A stretch of 62,463 bases of DNA from an uncultured Prevotellaceae bacterium. GTDB taxonomy: Bacteria; Bacteroidota; Bacteroidia; Bacteroidales; Bacteroidaceae. The DNA lies in contig CAMJIL010000010.1 of the NCBI GenBank assembly GCA_946405805.1, forward strand, positions 1-62,463, read 5' to 3'. A program made the translations under genes and the position numbers. The notes beneath the pieces were generated by a model. The model ran no database searches, was not told where the DNA came from, and saw only the letters and a list, made by a program, of their open reading frames with translations. Positions 52,443 to 59,705 of the stretch are shown piece after piece. Numbering within the stretch: the first letter of the stretch is position 1; the number at the start of each line of letters is the position of its first letter.

Positions 52443-53285
52443 ATGGCACAAATAGATCTTATATCCAACGAATGGTCGGACATGATGTTCGAAAATCGTA
52501 ACAAGGAATACGGTGCATACGTACTTCGCAGACAAACAGGTCGTCGTAACGTTATATCAATGATCGCTGTATTGTTACTCTTTGCTGCAGTCATGGTCTT
52601 CATGATAGCAAAGAATGCCTATGAGGCATATCAGAAGGAACATGCAGTAATGGATCAGGTTACCGAGCTCTCTGCCCTAACACAGCAGAAGAAGAAGGAA
52701 GCTAAGGTAGAACGTAAGGAGATTCCTGTTAGACAAGAGCAGCAGCAGGTCGTAGAAAAGGTAAAGAGTTCTGTGAAGTTTACTGCTCCTGTCATCAAGA
52801 AGGACGACGAAGTAAAGCCTGAAGATGAGCTGAAGTCACAGGATGAAATCATGAACTCAAAAGTTGCTGTCGGCGCTTTGAACGTTGTCGGTAACGATGA
52901 GAATGGTGAAGTGCTGAAGGCTAAGGAAGTCATTGCTACAGAGCCAGTAAAACCAAAGGAAGAAGAAAACAAGGTGTTCGACGTTGTAGAACAAATGCCT
53001 TCTTATCCTGGTGGTATGGGTGCTCTGATGCAATACCTGTCTTCAAACATCAAGTATCCTGCAATTGCTGAAGAAAACGGCATCCAGGGACGTGTAATCT
53101 GTACCTTCGTCGTAGAACGCGATGGTTCTATCACAGACGTAAGAATTGCGAAGTCTGTTGACCCATCACTCGACAAGGAAGCTATGCGCGTGGTATCCAA
53201 GATGCCTAAGTGGATTCCTGGTAAGCAGAATGGTTCTGCAGTACGTGTAAAATATACATTGCCTGTAACATTCCGCCTACAGTAG
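52443..53285 (+). CDS. tonB: TonB energy transducer
   Basis: 280 aa. One membrane helix (about 38-60), a Lys/Glu-rich periplasmic linker (about 75-170), and a TonB C-terminal domain (about 185-280: MPSYPGGMGALMQYLSSNIKYP, GRVICTFVVERDGSITDVRI, PKWIPGKQNG, VTFRLQ). It carries energy from ExbB-ExbD to outer-membrane receptors. A terminator-like hairpin follows. Confidence 0.92.
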   Translation: MAQIDLISNEWSDMMFENRNKEYGAYVLRRQTGRRNVISMIAVLLLFAAVMVFMIAKNAYEAYQKEHAVMDQVTELSALTQQKKKEAKVERKEIPVRQEQQQVVEKVKSSVKFTAPVIKKDDEVKPEDELKSQDEIMNSKVAVGALNVVGNDENGEVLKAKEVIATEPVKPKEEENKVFDVVEQMPSYPGGMGALMQYLSSNIKYPAIAEENGIQGRVICTFVVERDGSITDVRIAKSVDPSLDKEAMRVVSKMPKWIPGKQNGSAVRVKYTLPVTFRLQ

Positions 53286-53303
53286 AATAACTGATAAATT
53301 CTC

Positions 53304-53340
53304 AAAGAGGCCAGAAGGGCATTCCTTTTGGCCTCTTTTT
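53304..53340 (+). terminator. Terminator hairpin between tonB and the PstS-like gene
   Basis: Stem AAAGAGGCCA / TGGCCTCTTT with a T-run, 19 bp after the tonB stop. It may reduce expression of the last two genes relative to exbB-exbD-tonB. Confidence 0.75.
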
Positions 53341-53352
53341 AAAAGACACACA

Positions 53353-54312
53353 ATGAAACACTTAACGTTCCTTATCGTTGCAATACTCGCATTAAGCATA
53401 TCAACCTCCTGCTCACGCAAGAAGGACCCTAATGCGCGTACTGACACGTACTCCAGCGGCTCTATTACATTTGGAGCTGACGAGAGTTTCGCACCCATTA
53501 TCGAAGAAGAACTGGAGGTGTTCCATTCTATTTATGTACAAGCACACTGCACTCCAAAATACATGACAGAGTCAGAGGGTATGAACCTGTTGCTTGCCAA
53601 CAAACTGCTGATGATGTTTACATCACGCGATTTCAAGAAGTCTGAATATGACAATCTTATCGCACGCGAGCGCAAACCTTATACAGTACATGTTGGTTAC
53701 GATGGCTTAGCCCTTATAACAAACAGGGAGAATATGGACTCTTGCATGTCAGTAAAAGATGTCAAGCGCATCCTTTCTGGTGAGGCAAAAACATGGAAAG
53801 AGGTTGGCACCCACAGCCGTTCCGGTGAAATCATAGTATGTTTTGACAACGCCACCTCAAGTGCTGTACACTATGTGGAAGACTCCATCCTTAATGGAAA
53901 ACCTATAACGGCAGAAAATGCCTTTGCTACAAAGAAAACAGCAGAAGTCGTAGATTACGTGGAGAAGACCCCAAATGCTATTGGCATAATCGGTAGCAAC
54001 TGGCTCAACGACAAACGTGACACTACAAATCTCACATGGAAAAAGAATATCCGTGTACTTGCTATCTCACGTAGCGATGATGCGACACCTGCAAACTCAT
54101 ACAAGCCATATCAGGGATACATATACAATGATTTCTATCCTTTCATCCGCAGGATTTATGCCCTTCTTAATGATGAACGCGGTAAATATGGCTTACCATG
54201 GGGATTTGCACAATTCGTAGCAGCACCAAAAGGTCAAATGATAATATTCAAAGCGGGACTACTTCCTGCATATGGTAATATATCCGTTCGTGATGTAAAA
54301 ATATCAGATTAA
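53353..54312 (+). CDS. PstS-like substrate-binding lipoprotein
   Basis: 319 aa, lipobox ending at Cys20 (ISTSC). The mature part has the phosphate-binding-protein fold: ITFGADESFAPIIEEELEVFH, VGYDGLALITNREN, WKEVG, NAIGIIGSNWL and GFAQFVAAPKGQMI. It lies in the TonB cluster and not beside pstCAB, an arrangement common in Bacteroidales. It may therefore sense or bind a ligand in the periplasm for the TonB system; the ligand is unverified. Confidence 0.85.
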   Translation: MKHLTFLIVAILALSISTSCSRKKDPNARTDTYSSGSITFGADESFAPIIEEELEVFHSIYVQAHCTPKYMTESEGMNLLLANKLLMMFTSRDFKKSEYDNLIARERKPYTVHVGYDGLALITNRENMDSCMSVKDVKRILSGEAKTWKEVGTHSRSGEIIVCFDNATSSAVHYVEDSILNGKPITAENAFATKKTAEVVDYVEKTPNAIGIIGSNWLNDKRDTTNLTWKKNIRVLAISRSDDATPANSYKPYQGYIYNDFYPFIRRIYALLNDERGKYGLPWGFAQFVAAPKGQMIIFKAGLLPAYGNISVRDVKISD

Positions 54313-54329
54313 ACAATTAAAGAAAGAAT

Positions 54330-55772
54330 ATGAAACTAAGAAACATCCTTTTCGGAGCACTGATGACATTCATCGCAGCTCCAGCACTTGCTCAGAACAA
54401 TGACTCTGACCAGCTCATGAAACAAGTATCTGAACTTCTTAAGAAAGGTACACCCGAAGCACAAGATCAGATAAAAGACATTGCAAAGGAAAACAAGAAA
54501 GATATTGATGGTCTTGTAAGTATCGGTCGTGCTTATCTCTCTGTTAAGGACTATGCTAATGCAAAGCTCTATGCCCAGAAAGCTGTTGACCTTTTAAAGG
54601 GCAAGCTGGGTAACGCTAAGCCATATCTCCTTCTTGGTAACATTGCTGTTGGTGAAGACAATGGCGGTGAGGCTGCTATGAACTTCCAGCAGGCAATGTA
54701 TGCAGACCCAAAGAATCCTGACGGATATCGTCGTTACGCACAGATAATGAGTAAGACAGCTCCACAGGATGCAGTAAATGCTCTCGAGACACTGAAAAGG
54801 GAATGCCCAGGCTATCCTGTTGACCTCATTGCAGCAGAGATATATTCAAGTGCCGGTAACATGAAGAAGGCTATTGAGTACTATAACAAGGTTAGCTTGA
54901 ATGACATGAAGGATTACCAGATTTCTGACTATGCTACCAACGTATTCCTTTCTCAGGACTATCAGAAATCACTGTCACTTGCTCAGCAAGGACATGCTAA
55001 GTTCCCACGCAATGCATCATTTAACCGCCTTATCCTCTTCAACAATACTGAGTTGAAGAACTATGATGCAGCCCTTAACGGTGCAAATGACTTGTTCAAT
55101 AACTCTGACTCCCTCAAGGCATCATCTTTCGACTATGGCTACTATGCACGTGCCCTCAAAGGAGCTGACAAATATACAGAAGCTATTGAGCAGTATAAGA
55201 AGCTGCAGGCTCTTGACAATGTTGATGCCCCAACAAAGGCACAGGCAAATAAGGATATTTCAGATTGCTACAAGAAACTCTCTGACTATGCTAAGGCTGG
55301 TGAATACCTGGATAAGTACGTAAAGGCACAGCCACAGCAGTCTTTCTCCCTGCAAGAGACTGTTGCATCTCTGTATGCTGACCAGTTAGCTGACGAGAAG
55401 ACATCTCCAGAAGACAAGAAGATTGCATACGAGAAGGCTGACAAAGTATATGCAGAACTGGCAGCAAAGTATCCAACAAATGCTGCATACGTAGCTAACA
55501 AGCGCGCTACATTGCCATTCTCACTGCCCATCGATCAGAAAGAGCAGGTTAAACTGGCTGGTCCTCACTATGCTACATTTACAGATATCTTAGGTGCTAA
55601 AGCTGATCGTTCTACTGGTGAGAACAAGATGCTTGCTGCTGCATACGCAACTCTCCTGTATTACTATGTAAACTGCATCGATAATATGGAGATGGGTAAA
55701 GAGGTTGCAGCAAAACTGCTTGAGCTTGACCCAGAAAACGAAGGTGCTAAAGCCGTTATGGGAATGAAGTAA
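54330..55772 (+). CDS. Secreted tetratricopeptide-repeat protein
   Basis: 480 aa with a signal peptide ending ALAQ at about residue 22. TPR-like helices span almost the whole chain (DYANAKLYAQKAVDLL, PDGYRRYAQIMSKTAPQDAV, EAIEQYKKLQAL, NKDISDCYKKLSDYAKAGEYLDKYV). It is a periplasmic scaffold that closes the exbB-exbD-exbD-tonB-PstS-like cluster. This gene order is seen in other Bacteroidales and suggests a partner of the Ton machinery; the contact is inferred. Confidence 0.85.
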   Translation: MKLRNILFGALMTFIAAPALAQNNDSDQLMKQVSELLKKGTPEAQDQIKDIAKENKKDIDGLVSIGRAYLSVKDYANAKLYAQKAVDLLKGKLGNAKPYLLLGNIAVGEDNGGEAAMNFQQAMYADPKNPDGYRRYAQIMSKTAPQDAVNALETLKRECPGYPVDLIAAEIYSSAGNMKKAIEYYNKVSLNDMKDYQISDYATNVFLSQDYQKSLSLAQQGHAKFPRNASFNRLILFNNTELKNYDAALNGANDLFNNSDSLKASSFDYGYYARALKGADKYTEAIEQYKKLQALDNVDAPTKAQANKDISDCYKKLSDYAKAGEYLDKYVKAQPQQSFSLQETVASLYADQLADEKTSPEDKKIAYEKADKVYAELAAKYPTNAAYVANKRATLPFSLPIDQKEQVKLAGPHYATFTDILGAKADRSTGENKMLAAAYATLLYYYVNCIDNMEMGKEVAAKLLELDPENEGAKAVMGMK

Positions 55773-55802
55773 GAAAGGAAACAAGAAGTATAGAGATAAA
55801 GA

Positions 55803-55836
55803 AAAATGAGTTACGTGAATCGCGTAACTCATTTTA
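55803..55836 (+). terminator. Intrinsic terminator after the TPR gene
   Basis: Stem AATGAGTTACG / CGTAACTCATT followed by TTATTTT; A-rich on the other side, so it may also act for the tRNA transcript. Confidence 0.85.
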
Positions 55837-55849
55837 TTTTCCTTTAATG

Positions 55850-55923
55850 TAGCGGGAGGGGGCTACGATCCCCCGACCTCCGGATTATGAATCCGACGCT
55901 CTAACCAACTGAGCTATCCCGCC
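55850..55923 (-). tRNA. tRNA-Met (anticodon CAT)
   Basis: Read on the minus strand from 55923, a 74-nt cloverleaf is visible: acceptor GGCGGGA paired with TCCCGCT (G-U end pair), D-arm with AGCTCAGTTGGTTAGAGC, anticodon stem-loop TCGGA-TTCATAA-TCCGG giving CAT, and T-arm GGGGG-ATCGTAG-CCCCC. The stem lacks the three G-C pairs of initiator tRNA, so it is an elongator Met or, less likely, a modified Ile-CAT tRNA. No CCA is encoded. Confidence 0.95.
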
Positions 55924-55954
55924 ATTAAGAGGTCGTTTTTTAAATTTACGGCTG

Positions 55955-55986
55955 CAAAGGTAATAAGAAAAAATGAGATGTGCAAA
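55955..55986 (-). promoter_or_regulatory. Promoter of tRNA-Met
   Basis: On the minus strand -33 TTTG (55983-55986), 20-bp spacer and -7 TACCTTTG (55955-55962), about 30 bp before the tRNA. Confidence 0.75.
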
Positions 55987-56089
55987 TTTTTAGCAACAAA
56001 AATATACTTTTTATAAAACCTTTTGTCGAAAAAGGACTCCAAACACCTATTATTCGTACCTTTGAAATCAATAATTCAACTTTGCAAGC

Positions 56090-56458
56090 TCTGCTTGCTG
56101 GGAGTTATGCACTACGTGCAGAGTTTAATAGGGAGTTAAGCGCTACGCGCAGGGAGTTAAATTGGGAGTTAACTCACTACGTTCGTAGACATTACACTCT
56201 TCAGCTCAAAAACTATTGTCCTATGCGCAGCATTTATCTTCCTCTTTTACTTCCTGCCAGCTTGCTGGCATTCTTGCGCTCCGCGGGTGCTCAGGCGTTT
56301 CCGTCCCCCGCGAAACGGGGGAACTGAAGGGGGTGTAAAGACTATTGACAAGCTCGTAGTCCTTCCTATTTAACTCCCTTTTATTACTTCCTGCCAGCTT
56401 GCTGGCATTACTTCCTCTTTAACTTCCATTTATACTTCCAAAACTTGAGTTAAATAAT
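56090..56458. repeat. Spacer filled with GGGAGTTA units and mini-hairpins
   Basis: No gene is seen between the tRNA promoter and the YraN-like gene. GGGAGTTA units alternate with small triloop palindromes (GCAC-TAC-GTGC, GCGC-TAC-GCGC). A second pair of short repeats (TTCCTGCCAGCTTGCTGGCA) appears near 56246 and 56389. A GC-rich patch CCCGCGAAACGGGG lies near 56308. Confidence 0.75.
56164..56222 (+). repeat. 59-bp inverted repeat, left copy
   Basis: Matches the reverse complement of 59391-59449 with only two differences. It begins GGGAGTTAACTCACTACG and ends ACTATTGTCCT. The two copies bracket the YraN-like to ZIP block. Confidence 0.95.
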
Positions 56459-56917
56459 ATGGCCTGGAAAAATGACATCGGCAGATGGGGTGAAGATCGT
56501 GCTGCGGAATATATGGAGCAGCACGGATGGTATATACGCCACCGCAACTGGCAAAAGAAGCACCACGAATTAGATCTCGTATGCATTGATGTGGACTCCA
56601 CCATCCTTCTATTTATTGAGGTAAAGACGAGAGCATCCGAGATATGGGGGGCACCAGATGAAGCCATAGACTTAGAGAAGAAGAACAATACCATCAGAGC
56701 CGCAAGAGCATACATCTCAGATTTCCATCTGCAACATCTGGAGATACGCTATGATACCATCAGCGTTATAGGAACTCCCGAAACAGGATGTGAAATAAAG
56801 TATAAAGAAAATGCATTCGATGTAGAGTCGCAGTATGAGTACTACAATACATGGAATAAAAAGAAAAAGACGCAGAAAAGATTCTGGAACGTAGGAGTTT
56901 GGAAGAAGAATCCTTAG
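56459..56917 (+). CDS. YraN / UPF0102 family putative endonuclease
   Basis: 152 aa. The N-terminus (IGRWGEDRAAEYMEQHGW) and the nuclease core (HELDLVCIDVDSTILLFIEVKTR, with acidic residues and a Lys in a PD-(D/E)XK-like arrangement, about residues 36-60) define the UPF0102 family. The C-terminal 30 residues are Lys-rich and longer than usual (family about 120). The biological role is not settled; DNA repair or recombination is often suggested. ATG at 56459. Confidence 0.88.
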   Translation: MAWKNDIGRWGEDRAAEYMEQHGWYIRHRNWQKKHHELDLVCIDVDSTILLFIEVKTRASEIWGAPDEAIDLEKKNNTIRAARAYISDFHLQHLEIRYDTISVIGTPETGCEIKYKENAFDVESQYEYYNTWNKKKKTQKRFWNVGVWKKNP

Positions 56918-56938
56918 TTTAAAAGGGGAGTGAAGAAG

Positions 56939-56993
56939 GGGAGTGATAAGGGAGTGATAAGGGAGTGATAAGGGAGTGATAAGGGAGTGAAAA
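56939..56993 (+). repeat. Five 11-bp tandem repeats upstream of the 302-aa gene
   Basis: GGGAGTGATAA units end 15 bp before the ATG at 57009. They are related to the GGGAGTTAA units on both sides of the gene block. Confidence 0.92.
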
Positions 56994-57008
56994 CGTAAAA
57001 ATAAAAAT

Positions 57009-57917
57009 ATGGCAAAGACAATAACTTGGGAAGAACTGTTGGTATCTTTGGAGGCTGCGAAGACGCATCCAAGAGATACTGCATGGGACATATATTGGTA
57101 TTTGAAGGACCATTTTCAGGAATGCGGCTCGCAGCAGGCACGTATGCTGTTAGCAACATATACGAAGATTCCATTGGAGCGTCCTTCCCTACTCCACTCT
57201 TGCATGCTGCAACTGGCATTGAAGATGTCGGAGCAATATGACGACTTTAACCTGCTCAACTTTATTCGCATATGGGAATACAATCAGTTTCTGCGCCCTG
57301 AGGACCGAGAGCCCCAGACATCTGCTGACGGAAGGTCGTTTATCTCGCTTCAGGACAGAACAGAACGCGTTGTAGCAGATTACCTGAACCGTCACCCCGA
57401 GCACTGTCCTCTAAAGAAAGACCCGGAACTGCCAATGATTCTTCCTCCTATCATAGGATATGTGAACAGCTATGACGCCAAGAACGATTTCTTCCATATC
57501 TTCGACAACGGCTCGCGACACTTTGTTGCCAAGAGTCCGAAAGTCGCACCCCTCGTAGGCGAATATGTATGGTTCACGCCAATCATCCCTGCCAATAGCC
57601 GTTTCAAGTCCGCTGTGGTGATAAAGCAAGAGGAGCATTCTTCAGGCAGAGAATCATTCGGCACCCTTGATGCGGAGATACTATCCATTGACAACAAGAA
57701 ACATACCTTCCAATACAAAATAACAAGTTCCCTCCCCCACGCAGACGGAGGAGTGATGAGTCAAGAAGGGTATGCGTCAATTAAGATACTAAAAGGTGAC
57801 CGCAAAAGAGCGCCACAGATAGGCGACAAAGTCAGCATGGTAGTGTTCCTCGTCAGGGGCAGCGACGGGGTAAAGTATAACCATGTGGCAGAGGTTACTT
57901 TAATTAATAATGCATAA
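57009..57917 (+). CDS. Unrecognised cytoplasmic protein with OB-like segments (302 aa)
   Basis: 302 aa, no signal or membrane segment. The N-terminal 130 residues are helical (DTAWDIYWYLKDHF, LLHSCMLQLALKMSEQYDDFNLLNFIRIW). The C-terminal part has two strand-rich segments: GYVNSYDAKNDFFHIFDNGSRHFVA (about 155-180), reminiscent of a cold-shock or OB fold, and FGTLDAEILSIDNKKHTFQYK (about 220-240). I do not recognise the family. Its stop codon lies within a heptamer array leading to the Fur-like gene. Confidence 0.75.
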   Translation: MAKTITWEELLVSLEAAKTHPRDTAWDIYWYLKDHFQECGSQQARMLLATYTKIPLERPSLLHSCMLQLALKMSEQYDDFNLLNFIRIWEYNQFLRPEDREPQTSADGRSFISLQDRTERVVADYLNRHPEHCPLKKDPELPMILPPIIGYVNSYDAKNDFFHIFDNGSRHFVAKSPKVAPLVGEYVWFTPIIPANSRFKSAVVIKQEEHSSGRESFGTLDAEILSIDNKKHTFQYKITSSLPHADGGVMSQEGYASIKILKGDRKRAPQIGDKVSMVVFLVRGSDGVKYNHVAEVTLINNA

Positions 57918-57941
57918 TGCATAATGCATAATTCATAATTA
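57907..57941 (+). repeat. Five 7-bp repeats spanning the stop of the 302-aa gene
   Basis: Units ATAATGC (three times), ATAATTC and ATAATTA; the TAA stop (57915-57917) is inside the second unit. Confidence 0.9.
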
Positions 57942-57944
57942 ATA

Positions 57945-57972
57945 AGGTTTCAGGTTTCAGGTTTCAAGTTTC
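57945..57972 (+). repeat. Four 7-bp repeats abutting the start of the Fur-like gene
   Basis: Units AGGTTTC (three times) and AAGTTTC; the ATG follows with no gap (57973). Confidence 0.92.
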
Positions 57973-58413
57973 ATGAATAAAAAGTACGAAGATATTCTAA
58001 ACGAGGCGGAGATTAGGATTACTGCTAATCGTCTGCTGGTTCTGAAGACAATCCACGAAGACATTCATGGTGCCTTCTCTCTTCTTGATGTTGAGAGCAA
58101 GATGCCTACGATGGATTCGTCTTCTATTTTCCGGGCGCTGACGCTTTTTGCAGAGAAGCAGCTGCTGCATCTCATTGATGACGGCTCCGGAATGCAGAAG
58201 TATTGTCTCTGCAACTGTACTCACGATAACGAACATGGATGCCACTATCAGCATCAGGGCCATGTTCACCTTACCTGCATAAAATGTCACGAGACAATAT
58301 GCCTTGAAGACGTTCCAATACCAAGTGTTCCCATACCAGAGGGATATGTGGTACACGAATCAGAATACGTCATCAAGGGAATCTGTCCCAAGTGCCAGAG
58401 GCACCGGCATTGA
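57973..58413 (+). CDS. Fur/Zur family metal-dependent repressor
   Basis: 146 aa. Winged-helix N-terminal domain (RITANRLLVLKTIHEDIHGAFSLLDVESKMPTMDSSSIFRALTLF, about residues 13-57), then the dimer/metal domain with a HxH-rich segment (HGCHYQHQGHVHLTC) and structural zinc pairs CIKC and CPKC. It lies 50 bp upstream of a ZIP transporter gene, so a zinc-responsive Zur role is likely; the sequence alone does not separate Zur from Fur. Confidence 0.85.
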   Translation: MNKKYEDILNEAEIRITANRLLVLKTIHEDIHGAFSLLDVESKMPTMDSSSIFRALTLFAEKQLLHLIDDGSGMQKYCLCNCTHDNEHGCHYQHQGHVHLTCIKCHETICLEDVPIPSVPIPEGYVVHESEYVIKGICPKCQRHRH

Positions 58414-58463
58414 TCACGCTTGGCAAAAGAGCATCACTCGCTAAATCGTAATAATACCTGATT

Positions 58464-59246
58464 ATGACAACGACATTGATTATAGGGCTGCTGATACCGC
58501 TGCTGGGCACTATGCTCGGCTCAGCCTTCGTGTTCTTTATGAAGGAAGAGATGTCAGTTCGATTGCAAAAGTCGCTTTTGGGCTTTGCATCTGGCGTGAT
58601 GGTGGCGGCATCTGTTTGGTCGCTGCTTATTCCATCCATGGATATGGGGGCTGATATCGGCAAGTGGGCGGTGATGCCTGCTGCCGTGGGGTTCTTGCTT
58701 GGAATGGGATTCCTGCTGCTCATCGACGAACTGACACCGCACCTGCATATCGGAACAGATAAACCGGAAGGTATCCGTTCCAATCTTTCCAGAACTGCGA
58801 TGCTTGCCCTGGCTGTCACTATCCATAATCTGCCAGAGGGAATGGCCGTCGGTGTAGTATTTGCCGGAGCAGAGAATGGGGCGGCGCATATCTCATTGGC
58901 TGGTGCCGTTGCCGTTTCATTGGGTATTGCTATACAGAACATCCCTGAAGGAGCCATTATCTCAATGCCGATGCGGGCAGCAGGCAACAGCCGTTGGCGT
59001 TCGTTCCTGCTTGGTTCCCTGAGCGGAGCTGTCGAACCCATTGGGGCAGTTGCCGTCTTGTTGCTGGCCTCGCTGCTGGTTCCCGTCCTCCCCTATATGC
59101 TCGCCTTTGCAGCAGGTGCTATGTTCTATGTCGTGGTAGAAGAACTCATCCCTGAAGCCTCTGAGGGGCAGCACTCCAACCTCAGCACCATCGGTTTCGC
59201 TATCGGCTTCGTCCTTATGATGGTTCTTGATGTAGTGATGGGGTGA
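58464..59246 (+). CDS. ZIP family metal transporter
   Basis: 260 aa with about eight hydrophobic segments. The ZIP metal-path motif HNLPEGMAVGVVF (helix IV, about residues 126-138) and QNIPEGAIISMPM (helix V, about 158-170) are clear; VVEELIPEA lies near 225. It imports zinc or a related divalent metal across the inner membrane. It is probably cotranscribed with, or controlled by, the adjacent Fur/Zur-like protein. Confidence 0.9.
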   Translation: MTTTLIIGLLIPLLGTMLGSAFVFFMKEEMSVRLQKSLLGFASGVMVAASVWSLLIPSMDMGADIGKWAVMPAAVGFLLGMGFLLLIDELTPHLHIGTDKPEGIRSNLSRTAMLALAVTIHNLPEGMAVGVVFAGAENGAAHISLAGAVAVSLGIAIQNIPEGAIISMPMRAAGNSRWRSFLLGSLSGAVEPIGAVAVLLLASLLVPVLPYMLAFAAGAMFYVVVEELIPEASEGQHSNLSTIGFAIGFVLMMVLDVVMG

Positions 59247-59633
59247 TTGTTTTAAAAGGGGAGTAATGCCAGCATAGCAGGCAGGGAGTAATAAAAGGGA
59301 GTTAAAAGGGAGTTAAATAGGAAGTTAAAAGGGAAGTTAAATAGGAAGTTAAATAGGAAGTTAAAATGGGAGTTAAAAGGGAAGTTAAAAAGGACAATAG
59401 TATTTGAACTGAAGAGTGTAATGTCTACGAACGTAGTGAGTTAACTCCCTGCACGTAGTGCTTAACTCCCAATTTAACTCCCTAAGCAAAGCTTATAACT
59501 CCCAATTTAACTCCCTGCGCAAAGCGCACTTTGTCATAATGTTCGTTTCACTTTGGGGTGAGTGATAAGATTTCAGAAAGAAGTATCGCTGCAACCTCCA
59601 GAAACACCTAAGTGAAAGAAAATAACACAAAAA
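59247..59633. other. Spacer with 11-12-bp GGGAGTTAA-type repeats and inverted repeat
   Basis: No gene is seen. From about 59258 to 59390 GGGAGTTAAAA / GGAAGTTAAATA units repeat about ten times. The right 59-bp inverted repeat follows (59391-59449), then units with triloop palindromes GCAC-GTA-GTGC, AAGC-AAA-GCTT and GCGC-AAA-GCGC to about 59530. Confidence 0.8.
59391..59449 (-). repeat. 59-bp inverted repeat, right copy
   Basis: Reverse complement of 56164-56222 with two differences. Confidence 0.95.
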
Positions 59634-59665
59634 TTTGGTAGTACTGATAATAATTCTTACTTTTG
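59634..59665 (+). promoter_or_regulatory. Promoter of the calpain-like protease gene
   Basis: -33 TTTG (59634-59637), 20-bp spacer and -7 TACTTTTG (59658-59665), about 40 bp before the ATG. Confidence 0.8.
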
Positions 59666-59705
59666 CATCTGAAAATTCTAAAATGTAAAAATAAACATAC
59701 AAGTT

